From Prosapia bicincta (taxonomy: Eukaryota; Arthropoda; Insecta; Hemiptera; Cercopidae), in assembly GCA_036971475.1 (NCBI GenBank), contig JBAIZL010000006.1, positions 6,475,001 through 6,539,000 of the forward strand: a stretch of DNA of 64,000 nt. Direction: 5' to 3'. Under the pieces are notes generated by a model that ran no database searches, had not been told where the DNA came from, and saw only the letters and a program-made list of their open reading frames with translations. Within the stretch, counting starts at the first letter, position 1. Every line of letters starts with the position of its first letter. Of the stretch, positions 51,493 through 63,205 are shown piece by piece. A program made the translations under genes and the position numbers.

Positions 51493-52008
51493 TATAGTTT
51501 GTATACTCCTGGGTTATTGTATGTGTTGATGTTGTTATTAATGTTGTGTCTCCATTGTAGTTTGTATATCCTGGGTTATTGTATGTGTTGATGTTGTTAT
51601 TAATGTTGTGTCCCCATTGTAGTTTGTATATCCTGGGTTATTGTATGTGTTGATGTTGTTATTAATGTTGTGTCTCCATTGTAGTTTGTATATCCTGGGT
51701 TATTGTATGTGTTGATGTTGTTATTAATGTTGTGTCTCCATTATAGTTTGTATATCCTGGGTTATTGTATGTGTTGATGTTGTTATTAATGTTGTGTCTC
51801 CATTGTAGTTTGTATATCCTGGGTTATTGTATGTGTTGATGTTGTTATTAATGTTGTGTCTCCATTGTAGTTTGTATATCCTGGGTTATTGTATGTGTTG
51901 ATGTTGTTATTAATGTTGTGTCTCCATTGTAGTTTGTATATCCTGGGTTATTGTATGTGTTGATGTTGTTATTAATGTTGTGTCTCCATTGTAGTTTGTA
52001 TAATCCTG
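51493..52008. repeat. 62-bp minisatellite, ~8 units, between inverted GIY-YIG fragments
   Basis: The unit starts GTTTGTATATCCTGGGTTAT and ends GTGTCTCCATTGTA. Period is exactly 62 bp, with only rare substitutions (TCCCCATT at 51610; ATTATAG at 51740; TATACTCC in the first unit). It fills the space between the two divergent retroelement fragments and ends as both begin. Confidence 0.95.
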
Positions 52009-52471
52009 TTCAATCCACCAACTGTTTATACAATGCACCAACTGCAATAAGTTGTACATGGGTCAAACAGTCAGATCTTTCACTGAAAGATATAAAGAGC
52101 ACATAAACTCCCTGCACACTACTAATCCACCTTCGCAGATCACCTCATAGACACTAACCACTCATGCAATAGTATGGAAAATAACTTGAGCATCCTCCAC
52201 ACATGCAACAAAGGCCACAAGTTAAACACACTAGAACAATATGAAATATACAAACATAGCAACACATATAAAAATGACATCCTAAATGAACAAACACGAC
52301 ACAGATTACATATACTCTTCGGTTACATCACTTCCAACTTTCAAAAATTGGTACCAAAAAAGCACAACTGCAGCAATCCTAGCGGCAAAAATACGAGGTT
52401 GAAGAAGCCGTACGACGAAAACGTTTCCTCCAAGTATAAGTTAACAATTTAACAACTTATATTAATAGAAT
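52009..52471 (+). pseudogene. Penelope-like retroelement GIY-YIG endonuclease fragment, right copy
   Basis: The plus strand encodes CTNCNKLYMGQTVRSFTERY. The Cys-x2-Cys pair, the YxGQT core and the downstream Arg of a GIY-YIG nuclease in the Penelope-like arrangement are all present. A one-base change of frame near 52140 leads to a TAG. The remainder continues in another frame from 52174 to 52452 with NNLSILHTCNKGHKLNTLEQ and a basic tail. The end, including TTAACAATTTAACAACTTAT, mirrors the left copy. The YIG Ile is Met here. The fragment lacks the reverse transcriptase and is frameshifted, so it is inactive. Confidence 0.8.
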
Positions 52472-52474
52472 GTC

Positions 52475-53462
52475 TGGTCGCAAGTAATTTCAAAGTGTAA
52501 TAAGTGATTAACAACCAGTTCGCCATGAACAACAACAAAATTTCTTATGTAATTACAGTTTCATATTATTTCTTATGTGAAAGAAGAATATTTTGTTATT
52601 TTTGGGCCACTATCTTTGATAAATTTTTAGAACTAAAAACTTTTATTAATTTTATTTTTTTAAATAAATGTAGACTTAAGAGAAATTCTAATCTCATAAA
52701 TATTTTGAACTATCTGTCTGTTGTTGGCCAACAGCACTGTGACTACACAATAACGATTTGTAAACAAATTTAAATGGAGATTTACAGGCATCGATCGCTC
52801 AAACAGAAAAGTGAGAGGTAGAGGATAATGTACGGGTACAGTGTCCCTTGAATACAACGAGGGAGGGGGAAGAAGAGGGAGCTGTCTCAAAGGATGACTG
52901 TACAAATACAAGACCCTTCTGTATTATCCAATACAAACAATATAAATATTTAGAATGTCGTTAAGTTTCATCAATGGTGTATTGTTTGTGCCTCTTAATG
53001 GCGACTCTAGACTCGCTGCACTTGAGATTGTTTGCCACTACATTCTTGGAGTTTATTTGCTGGATAGGACGCCTCGGGTCGTGACGTAATGGCGTGATCA
53101 GCCGTCGTGAGCGTCACGACACTCGACATTCATACACTGACCGGACTATCTGGTCACTTTGTGCCCGACTGGTCCTGGCTCCTTTACATTGCGACACAGT
53201 GACACTCCAACAGTCTTGTCAAGTTGTAACAGGATCAAATGTTCAAGGAAAAATTTGATTCCGTTGTACTTTGCTTGGGACTTTTGCTGCGTCTGGCGTT
53301 TTTAAAATAATGTTTCTTTTGGGGTTTCTTTCAAAGTCTAAATATAATCATTTTAAAAAATGTTAATAAAAATTCATTACAAATATGTTCAACTGAAATG
53401 AGTGTAAACATTGTAGCTTGCCTAAGGATAAAAAACGAGTAGTTTAAAAAATATGTTTAAGT
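52475..53462. other. Unassigned DNA
   Basis: AT-rich to about 52780, then GC-richer 52960-53230 with no recognisable frame. No gene or repeat is identified. Confidence 0.4.
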
Positions 53463-54193
53463 CAATTCCTATTTAAATCAACAAAGAAAATTTTTATTTT
53501 AGTTTCTTTTTATTTTATAATTACAATTAATAGACTATATGTAAATATTTGTATACATAAGTCAGGAAAATAATATTAAGTCGAATATAATATTAAATAG
53601 AAAGAGAATTTCCTTGCAATTTTCCATTTTCCTTTCTATGTATGGCGTTGAACTATTATTTTTGTTTGTTAGTATTTACGCCCTTTTTCCGTCACTTGCA
53701 TTGTGTTGTAGTTTCTTTTCGCTTTTCTTTCACATTGTCCGTTTAAGAACCAGGCTTCAATCCAGTTTGTTTGTTTATTTTATTCATTTTTTTTATCCTA
53801 GAGCATTATTTATGATATTGTGCGGTAACAATGACAACAATTTAGGTTGTGCAATGTAAGTTTTGACGACAATCAGATGGGGCCAAACAAATATTCATAT
53901 ACATCTTTGAGAAATATATTTCTAGTTATGGGAAAGTTGGCACATTGCCAAAGCGCTAGACTTCAAACATGAAGATACTCAGTTCGAATCCGATCTAAAC
54001 CTCCCAAATTTTATAATTTAATTGTTGAATAAATATTTGGAAAAAACTGTATTTACATTAGTTGTCATCCACTATAGGTTAAAAAAATGTTTTGAACTTG
54101 ATTGGATGAATAAAAACGTATTTTATTAACGATTGAAAATTTGTACAAGATATATATAAGAAGATTGTAAGCTAATAGAAGAAATTGAATAAA
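53463..54193 (+). mobile_element. Dispersed TCAATTCCT-family copy, long variant with tRNA-like B box
   Basis: The left end TCAATTCCTATTTAAATC and right end AGAAGAAATTGA are imperfect inverted termini, giving about 730 bp. Inside, TTGGCACATTGCCAAAGCGC is followed about 45 bp later by CAGTTCGAATCCGAT. The second matches the RNA polymerase III B-box consensus GGTTCGAANCC, and the first is compatible with an A box. The 3' part carries TGGATGAATAAAAACGTATT and TTATTAACGATTGAAAA, shared with all members. It has no coding capacity. Either a MITE that captured a tRNA-derived SINE or a SINE-containing composite would fit. Confidence 0.75.
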
Positions 54194-55247
54194 GATACAT
54201 AGGTCCTTAAATGAAAAAATTAAAGAAAATTTTGAAAAAATGGTTATTTAATAATGATTGTTTTTTTAACTATGGAATTCAACGTAGCCGTATGCATGAA
54301 TATATACAATGTAAGCCGTACATGAGTAGCCTACAGGATATCTGGAAGTTATTTAAATTTTACACGTAATCGACATTGGTGAAAAAAATTTACCTAACGA
54401 ATCAGAAAGCTTAAGAAATAAAATCAAACTTGGCAAAAATGGGCCAACAACTTTAAACATTGAAAAAAACATAAAACTTCGCAATATTCACAAAACTTTC
54501 AAGAATCCCTTTTATATAAAATGGCGCGCTTTGTTATACTACATTACAATATAGTTCCCTAGTATCCAGTAAGGATGGATTTGGCTATTTTTAAAAAATA
54601 GTTATTACTAATTCGAGGTAAACAGCTTTAAAAGTGAAACACTGCCTTTTAACGATAGCAGTTTTTATTACAATTTTTTTTAAAAACAAATCTATCTCTA
54701 CCGGTTTCTTTATAGCTATACCATATTTTATTGTAGTGTAAAATAGTGTTGTTTTATTACAAAAAATTTTTTAAAACCAATTATTTCAAAATTTTAATTT
54801 TGGTCGCGCAACTAAGTTTTATTTTTTTCCATGTTATTGAACACTTTTTGCACCACAACGTAATTTTTTTACAATAACCTATTGATTGTAGGGTGTAGAA
54901 TTTAAATAATTACTCTACTCTACAATTTAAATATGATAATTTTTAAAAGTTTATTATTTGTATAAAAAGTACAATTTTATTTGCTAAAATTTTAATTGTT
55001 AATATGTCAGTTTCTTATTTCCGGTTTTATTCGTGTGTATGAGCCGGCGTTCCTACATTGTTTAAACACTGTTCTCAAGGCCCTCTAAATTAACTTCTAG
55101 TCGTTTATTCCGAGTTGTGAGTCTTGATTTGGCTCTCATGGTGAACGCGTATTAACGCTTACAAAAGCACTTGAAGGGAGCCTGTAAAATAGGATTGCAA
55201 AAGTTAAGGGGTAACGTTTCCCAGAAAAAGACGCTTAAAACACAAAT
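54194..55247. other. Unassigned AT-rich DNA
   Basis: About 1 kb of AT-rich sequence with no gene, RNA gene or clear repeat recognised. Confidence 0.45.
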
Positions 55248-55272
55248 TTCACACACACACACACACACACAT

Positions 55273-55309
<37 letters not shown>
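55248..55309. repeat. Compound (CA)n-(TA)n microsatellite
   Basis: ACACAC at about 55250-55271 is followed by TAGA and (TA)n to 55308. Confidence 0.9.
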
Positions 55310-55311
<2 letters not shown>

Positions 55312-55520
55312 CTACGTGGCGCAAATAATGTTATAAAATTAATCTCAGATTCAGATATTATCACATGTATTGAATCATAGTCACAGATTACTATAATAAT
55401 AACAAAACTTGTCATAATTATTTTCCATTTTATAATTTTTATTCTGAAAACGTGTTATAGAGAGAAACTAAAATTTACACAAATTGGACATCAGTGGAAT
55501 CTCATTTACGGATTGTTTGA

Positions 55521-55980
55521 ATAAGTCACCATAAATAAGTCGCCATAAATAAGTCACCATAAATAAGTGACCATAAATAAGTCGCCATAAATAAGTCATT
55601 ATAAATAAGTCGCCATAAATAAGTCATTATAAATAAGTCACCATAAATAAGTCACCATAAATAAGTGACCATAAATAAGTCGCCATAAATAAGTCACCAT
55701 AAATAAGTCACCATAAATAAGTCACCATAAATAAGTCGCCATAAATAAGTCATTATAAATAAGTCACCATAAATAAGTCACCATAAATAAGTCACCATAA
55801 ATAAGTCGCCATAAATAAGTCGCCATAAATAAGTCACCATAAATAAGTCACCATAAATAAGTCACCATAAATAGGTCGCCATAAATAGGTCGCCATAAAT
55901 AAGTCACCAAAAATAAGTCACCATAAATAGGTCGCCATAAATAAGTCACCAAAAATAAGTCACCATAAATAAGTCACTAT
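55521..55980 (+). repeat. 14-bp minisatellite, ~33 units
   Basis: The unit AAGTCACCATAAAT repeats with fixed phase. Variants are CGCC, CATT, TGACC and AGGTCGCC forms. Variant runs recur, for example the CGCC-CATT order near 55580, 55610 and 55740, suggesting block duplication. Stops in every frame exclude coding. Confidence 0.95.
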
Positions 55981-56362
55981 ATATAATATTAGGGCTTATG
56001 CATCGCGTGTTATTGAATCACTTCATTTCAACAAAAACAAAAGTTATAAGCGTGCTGAATCTAAGAGGCGATGTTGTGGGGTTACAACTGCAAAATGCAT
56101 CCTGACCCCGGCCAAGCTGTGACCGCAACATAATACTGTCAGCTGGTGATTTAGGGCCTTGTCCGTCTTTATTACACGTGCTTTGGGATTAGTGGAAGGG
56201 CTAAAAGGGTTTCCAGTGCCATAAGTCGATTTGTAACCATTTGCAATTAGTTGAAAAAATTAACTTGATTTAGTGATGAAGTTTTGAAGCGGAATAATAG
56301 AAATAATTTCAAACAGAAATTATTTGATTTTTTACAAGTAACATGCAATATAATTTACTTTT
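55981..56362. other. Unassigned DNA
   Basis: No feature is recognised between the 14-bp minisatellite and the next dispersed-family copy. Confidence 0.4.
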
Positions 56363-56364
56363 AA

Positions 56365-57076
56365 AGTCAATTCCTACTTAAATTAACAAAGAAAACCTTA
56401 TTTTAGTTTCTTTTTACTTTATAATTACAACTAATATAAATATGTATATACATATGTCATAATAACAATATTATGTGGCAAAATAGAAAGCGAATTTCTT
56501 TACAGTTCTCCATTTTTCTATCTATATATGGTGTTATACTGCCATTTTTGTTTGTTACTATTTATACGCTTTCTTTTTTTTGTCGCTTGCATTGTGCTGT
56601 AGTTTCTTTTCGATTTCCTTTCGCATTGTGCGATTGTGGAGCAAGGTTCAATACAATTAATCCAGTTTGTTTATTTTATGCTTTTCATTTCTTTTTAATC
56701 CTACGTCATTATTTATGATATTGTGTGGTAACAATGGCAACAATTTAAGGTTGTGCAATGGAGATTTTAACAACAACCAGATGGGGACATAAAGAAAATC
56801 ATATACGTCTTTAAGAAGTACATTTCTAACTATGGTGCCTATAGACTTCGAGCATGAAGATATTCAGTTCGAATCCGACCTTGACCCTACAAATTTTTAT
56901 AATTTAATTATCGAAAAAATATTTTTTTTTAAAACAGTATTGACATAATTTTTATTCACTGTAAGTTATAAGAAATGTATTTGGACTTGATTGGATGAAT
57001 AAAAACGTATTTTATTAACGATGGAAAATTTGTACAAGATAAATAAAGTGTGAGCTAATAGAAGGAATTGAAAAAT
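56365..57076 (+). mobile_element. Dispersed TCAATTCCT-family copy, long variant with tRNA-like B box
   Basis: It starts TCAATTCCTACTTAAATT and ends CTAATAGAAGGAATTGA, giving a 12-bp inverted terminus TCAATTCCTnCT with one variable base. The B box CAGTTCGAATCCGACC at about 56871 is as well kept as in the 53463 copy, while the presumed A-box region is shortened. GTGCAATGGAGATTTTAAC near 56752 marks where the 16690 copy is cut by the satellite. It is the cleanest full-length long copy in the window. Confidence 0.8.
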
Positions 57077-57079
57077 GAA

Positions 57080-57666
57080 AAATAAGTGCGACTTGGAGTT
57101 TTTGTATGAGTAAATAACGAAATCATCAGCAAATGGAAGAATTATTTCGTAGCCTACTACTTTGGCAGGGACGTTAATTTAGTAAATCATCTAATTTTGG
57201 CATATGGGAACGTTGTCACTCTTTCTCTTACATGTTTGGTCACATTTTCAGTGGTTTTTAGTTTTAATTACAAAATACCTGAGAAGTAAACTTAATCAAT
57301 AAACCAAGTTTTTTATTCTCCTGTGAATGAAGTACCCACGAATATTGAACGCACAGTAAGTCTAAGCAACTTGGAGCTATCGACACTACTGCTACTTGTA
57401 TGTAGCCTACAAGTTAGAATGTCTCACGATAGAAGTGAGCATTTCTTTGTTCACATCTACAAAGTCCTTGAATGGCGCCAAGATTTCCAAAACGTACTTC
57501 CTTGGTGTTCGTTGGAAAAGTATAATGAAGAGTGTGTTCTTCTATTTATAAACCTCACTAATTTTATTTATTTCTCTTCCAATTATTTTTCTGGTTTCCT
57601 AAATTGTTTTAGTAAATTGTCCTCGGCATCAGAAAAGTTTCCAATCGGTAGAGAAATTTCCTATCT
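57080..57666. other. Unassigned DNA
   Basis: Contains a 120-codon plus-strand frame at 57323-57685 that runs into the satellite. It has no recognisable domain and I do not call it a gene. Confidence 0.4.
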
Positions 57667-60600
57667 ATTACAGAGTCATTTCTAAGGTAATTGTATTTCA
57701 CAGTTTCCTTTATGTCAACTCCAGAGTCAATATTTCCGTGGCATCCATATTTCACTGTTTCATTTACGTCAATTTTAAAATCATTACCGAGGTAATTGAG
57801 TTTTGTCGTCTCATTTTAGTCATTATTGAGCCATTGGTATTATAATTGTGTTTCAAAGTCTCCTCTATGTCAACTCCAGAGTCATTACCGTGGCATCCAT
57901 ATTTTACTGTTTCATTTACGTCAATTTTAAAATCATTACCGAGGTAATTGAGTTTTGTCGTCTCATTTTCGTCATTTATAGAGTCATTGCTATTATAATT
58001 GTGTTTCACAGTCTCCTTTATGTCAACACCAGAGTCCTTACCGTGGCATCCATATTTCACTGTCTAATTTACGTCAAGTTTAAAATCATTACCGAGGTAA
58101 CTGAGTTTCGTCGTCTCATGTTCGTCATTTATAGAGTCATTGCTATTATAATTGTGTTTCACAGTCTCCTTTATGTCAACAACAGAGTCCTTACCGTGGC
58201 AACCATATTTCACTGTCTAATTTACGTCAAGTTTAAAATCATTACCAAAGTAACTGAGTTTCGTCGTCTCATTTTCGTCAATTACTGAGGTATTGCTATG
58301 GTAATCGTGTTTCGCAGTCTCCTTTATGTCAACTCCCGCGTCATTAACGTCGATTCCATGTTTCACAGTCTCATAAACGTCAATTTTAAAATCACAACCG
58401 AGGAAACTGAGTTGAGTCGTCTCATTTTCGTCATTTATAGAGTCATTGTTATGGTAATTGTGTTTCGCAGTCTCCTTTATGTCAACTCCAGAATCATTAC
58501 CATCGATTCCATGTTTCACAGTCTCATTAACGTCAATTTTAAAATTATAACCGAGTTAACTGAGTTTAGTCGTCTCATTTCCTTCAGTTACAGACTTATT
58601 GCTATTATAATTGGGTTTCCACAGTCTGCTTTATATCAACTCCAGAGTCATTAACGTACTATCCATGTTTCACAGGCTCATTTACGTCAATTTTAAAATC
58701 ATTACAGAGGTAACTGAGTATCATAGCTACATTTTCCTCAATTAGAGAGTCATTTCTAAGGTAATTGTATTTCACAGTCTCATTTGTGCAATTCCAGAGT
58801 CATTACCGTCGTATCCATGTTTCAGTCTCATTTACATCAATTTGAAAATCATTACTGAAGTAAATGAATTTTATAGCCACATTTTCGTCAATTACAGAGT
58901 CATTGCTATGGTAAAGGTGTTTTTCAGTCTCCTTTATGTCAGCTACAGAGTCATTACTGTGGTCTCCATGTTTCACAATCTCATTTACATCAATTTTAAA
59001 ATCATTACCGAGGAATTTGAGTTTCATAGCCACATTTTTGTCAATTACAAAGTCATTGCTATGGTAATTATGTTTCGCAGTCTCCTTTATGTCCACTCTA
59101 CAGTCATTACCGTCGTATCCATATTTCACAGTCTCTATTACATCAATTGTAAATACATTACCGAGGTAACTGAGTGTCGTAGCAACATTTTCGTCAATTA
59201 CAGAGTCATTGCTATGGTAAAGGTGTTTTTCAGTCTCCTTTATGTCAGCTACAGAGTCATTACTGTGGTCTCCATGTTTCACAATCTCATTTACATCAAT
59301 TTTAAAATCATTACCGAGGAATTTGAGTTTCATAGCCACATTTCCGTCAATTAGAGAGTCATTTCTAAGGTAATTGTATTTCGCAGTCTCTTTTATGTCA
59401 ACTCCAGAGGCATAACCGTGGTATCCATATTTTACAGTCTCATTTACATCAATTTTCAATACATTACCGAGGTAACTGATATTCGTCGTCACTATTTCGT
59501 CAATTACAGAGTCACTGCTATGGTAATTGTGTTTCGCAGTCTCCTTTATGTCAACTCCATAGTCATTACTGTGGTATCCATGTTTCACAGTCTCATTTCC
59601 ATCAATTTGAAAATCATTACTGAGGTAAATGAATTTCATAGCCACATTTCGTCAATTACAGAGTCATTGCTATGGTAAAGGTGTTTTTCAGTCTCCTTTA
59701 TGTCAGCTACAGAGTCATTACTGTGGTCTCCATGTTTCACAATCTCATTTACATCAATTTTAAAATCATTACCGAGGAATTTGAGTTTCATAGCCACATT
59801 TTTGTCAATTACAAAGTCATTGCTATGGTAATTATGTTTCGCAGTCTCCTTTATGTCCACTCTACAGTCATTACCGACGTATCCATATTTCACAGTCTCT
59901 ATTACATCAATTGTAAATACATTACCGAGGTAACTGAGTGTCGTAGCAACATTTTCGTCAATTAGAGAGTCATTTCTAAGGTAATTGTATTTCACAGTTA
60001 ATTTGTGTCAATTCCAGAGTCATTACCGTGGTATCCATATTTCACAGTCTCATTTACATCAGTTTTAAAATCATTACCGAGTTATTTGAGTTTCATAGCC
60101 ACATTTTCGTCAATTACAGAGTCATTGTTATGGTAATTGTGTTTTGCAGTCTCCTTTATGTCAACTCTACAGTCAATACCGTCGTATCCATATTTCACAG
60201 TCTCTATTACATCAATTGTAAATACATTACCGAGGTAACTGAGTGTCGTAGCAACATTTTCGTCAATTAGAGAGTCATTTATAAGGTAATTGTATTTCAC
60301 AGTCTCATTTGTGTCAATTCCAGAGTCATTACCGTCGTATCCATGTTTCAGTCTCATTTACATCAATTTGAAAATCATTACTGAGGTAAATGAATTTCAT
60401 AGCCACATTTTCGTCAATTACAGAGTCATTGCTATGGTAAAGGTGTTTTTCAGTCTCCTTTATGTCAGCTACAGAGTCATTGCTGTGGTCTCCATGTTTC
60501 ACAATCTCATTTACATCAATTTTAAAATCATTACCGAGGAATTTGAGTTTCATAGCCACATTTCCGTCAATTAGAGAGTCATTTCTAAGGTAATTGTATT

Positions 60601-63205
60601 TCGCAGTCTCTTTTATGTCAACTCCAGAGGCATAACCGTGGTATCCATATTTTACAGTCTCATTATATCAATTTTCAATACATTACCGAGGTAACTGTTA
60701 TTCGTCGTCACTATTTCGTCAATTACAGAGTCACTGCTATGGTAATTGTGTTTCGCAGTCTCCTTTATGTCAACTCCATAGTCATTACTGTGGTATCCAT
60801 GTTTCACAGTCTCATTTACATCAATTTGAAAATCATTACTGAGGTAAATGAATTTCATAGCCACATTTTCGTCAATTACAGAGTCATTGCTATGGTAAAG
60901 GTGTTTTTCAGTCTCCTTTATGTCAGCTACAGAGTCATTACTGTGGTATCCATGTTTCACAGTCTCATTTACATCAATTTGAAAATCATTACTGAGGTAA
61001 ATGAATTTCATAGCCACATTTTCGTCAATTACAGAGTCATTGCTATGGTAAAGGTGTTTTTCAGTCTCCTTTATGTCAGCTACAGAGTCATTACTGTGGT
61101 CTCCATGTTTCACAGTCTCATTTACATCAATTTTAAAATCATTACTGAGGTAGCAGAGTTTCATAGCCACATTTTCGTCAATTACAGAGTCATTGCTACG
61201 GTAATTGTGTTTTGCAGTCTCTTTTATATTAACTATACAGTCATTGCCGTCGTATCCACGTTTCACAGTCTCTATTACATCAATTGTAAATACATCACCG
61301 ATTTAACTTAGTTTCGTAGCCACATTTTCGTCAATTAGAGACTCATTTCTAAGGTAATTGTATTTCACAGTCTCATTTGTGTCAACTCCAGAGTCATTAC
61401 CGTGGTATTCATGTTTACAGTCTCATTTACATCAGTTTTAAAATCATTACCGAGGTATCTGAGTTTTGTAGTCATATTTCCGTCAATTACAGAGTCATTG
61501 CTATGGTAATTGTATTTCGCAGTCTCCTTTAGTCAACTCCAGAATCGTTACCGTCGATTCCATGTTTCACAGTTTCATTTACATCAATTTTAAAATCATT
61601 ACCGAGGTAAATTGCTTTCGTCGTCTCTTTTTCTGCAATTACAGACTCGTTTCGTCGACTCATGTTAGTCATTTATAGAGGCATTGCTATTATAATAAAT
61701 TGTTTCAAAGTCTCCTTTATGTCAACTCCGGAGTCATTACCGTGGCATCCATATTTCATCTTTTCATTTAAGTCAATTTTAAAATCATTACCGAGGTAAC
61801 TCAGTTTCGTCGTCTCATTTCCGTCAATTACAGTCATTGCTATGGTAATTGTGTTTCGCAGTCTCCTTTATGTCAACTCCGGAGTCATTACCGTGGCATC
61901 CATATTTCATCTTTTCATTTAAGTCAATTTTAAAATCATTACCGAGGTAAATTGCTTTCGTCGTCTCTTTTTCTGCAATTACAGACTCGTTTCGTCGACT
62001 CATGTTAGTCATTTATAGAGGCATTGCTATTATAATAAATTGTTTCAAAGTCTCCTTTATGTCAACTCCGGAGTCATTACCGTGGCATCCATATTTCATC
62101 TTTTCATTTAAGTCAATTTTAAAATCATTACCGAGGTAACTCAGTTTCGTCGTCTCATTTCCGTCAATTACAGTCATTGCTATGGTAATTGTGTTTCGCA
62201 GTCTCCTTTATGTCAACTCCGGAGTCATTACCGTGGCATCCATATTTCATCTTTTCATTTAAGTCAATTTTAAAATCATTACCGAGGTAAATTGCTTTCG
62301 TCGTCTCTTTTTCTGCAATTACAGACTCGTTTCGTCGACTCATGTTAGTCATTTATAGAGGCATTGCTATTATAATAAATTGTTTCAAAGTCTCCTTTAT
62401 GTCAACTCCGGAGTCATTACCGTGGCATCCATATTTCATCTTTTCATTTAAGTCAATTTTAAAATCATTACCGAGGTAACTCAGTTTCGTCGTCTCATTT
62501 CCGTCAATTACAGTCATTGCTATGGTAATTGTGTTTCGCAGTCTCCTTTATGTCAACTCCAGAGTCATTACCGTAGTATCCATGTTTCACAGTCTCATTT
62601 ACGTTAATTTTAAAATCATTACCGAGGTAAATTGGTTTCGTCGTTTCTTTTTCTTCAATTACAGAGTCATTTCTATGGTAATTGTATTTCACAGTCTCAT
62701 TTGTGTCAACTCCAGAGTCATTACCGTGGTATTCATGTTTACAGTCTCATTTACATCATTTTTAAAATCATTACCGAGGTAACTTAGTTTCGTAGCCACA
62801 TTTTCGTCAATTAGAGACTCATTTCTATGGTAATTGTATTTCACAGTCTCATTTTTGTCAACCTCAGAGTCATTACCGTGGTATTCATGTTTACAGTCTC
62901 ATTTACATCAGTTTTAAAATCATTACCGAGGTATCTGAGTTTTGTAGTCATATTTCCGTCAATTACAGAGTCATTTCTATGGTAATTGTGTTTCGCAGTC
63001 TCGTTTATGTCAATTACTGAGTCATTACCGTGGTATCCATGTTTCACAGTCTCATTTACGTCAATTTTAAAATCATTACCGAGGTAAATTGGTTTCGTCG
63101 TTTCTTTTTCTTCAATTACAGAGTCATTTCTATGGTAATTGTGTTTCGCAGTCTCGTATATGTCAATTTCAGAGTCATTATCGTGGTAAATGTAATTCAT
63201 GGCTT
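57667..63205. repeat. 51-bp satellite array (153-bp trimer), ~108 units, diverged
   Basis: Monomers of 51 bp share TCATT, GGTA, GTTTC, GTCTC and GTCAA at fixed positions. Three types alternate to form a 153-bp unit: one with CGCAGTCTCCTTTATGTCAA, one with CACAGTCTCATTTACATCAA and one with CGTCGTCTCATTTTCGTCAA. Read on the minus strand each monomer is 17 codons, with patterns such as SGVDIKETAKHNYHSND and FKIDVNETVKHGYHGND. Frames of up to 280 codons occur (58803-59645), but indels and stops split the array into many pieces. Larger duplications are nested, for example 58816 matching 60344 (1528 bp). I treat it as satellite, with a possible protein-repeat origin. Confidence 0.92.
61607..62560. 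repeat. 340-bp higher-order repeat within the 51-bp array, ~2.8 copies
   Basis: The block beginning GTAAATTGCTTTCGTCGTC occurs at 61607, 61947 and 62287, exactly 340 bp apart, with copies that look identical. 340 is not a multiple of 51 or of 3, so the block includes net deletions and shifts frame from copy to copy. It is the most recent amplification in this array. Confidence 0.9.

Noticed and set aside
53935..54000. A true tRNA gene at the B-box sequence
   Set aside because: Only A/B-box-like segments are present. I could not fold acceptor and anticodon arms, and the sequence recurs within a dispersed repeat.
55521..55980. CRISPR-like short repeats
   Set aside because: A continuous 14-bp tandem repeat with no spacers.
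57323..57685. 120-codon plus-strand frame
   Set aside because: Runs into the 51-bp array, has no known domain and no flanking gene signals I can support.
58842..59354. 170-codon plus-strand frame and other plus-strand frames in 57848-63245
   Set aside because: Shadow of the 51-bp period on the opposite strand; hydrophobic low-complexity repeats.
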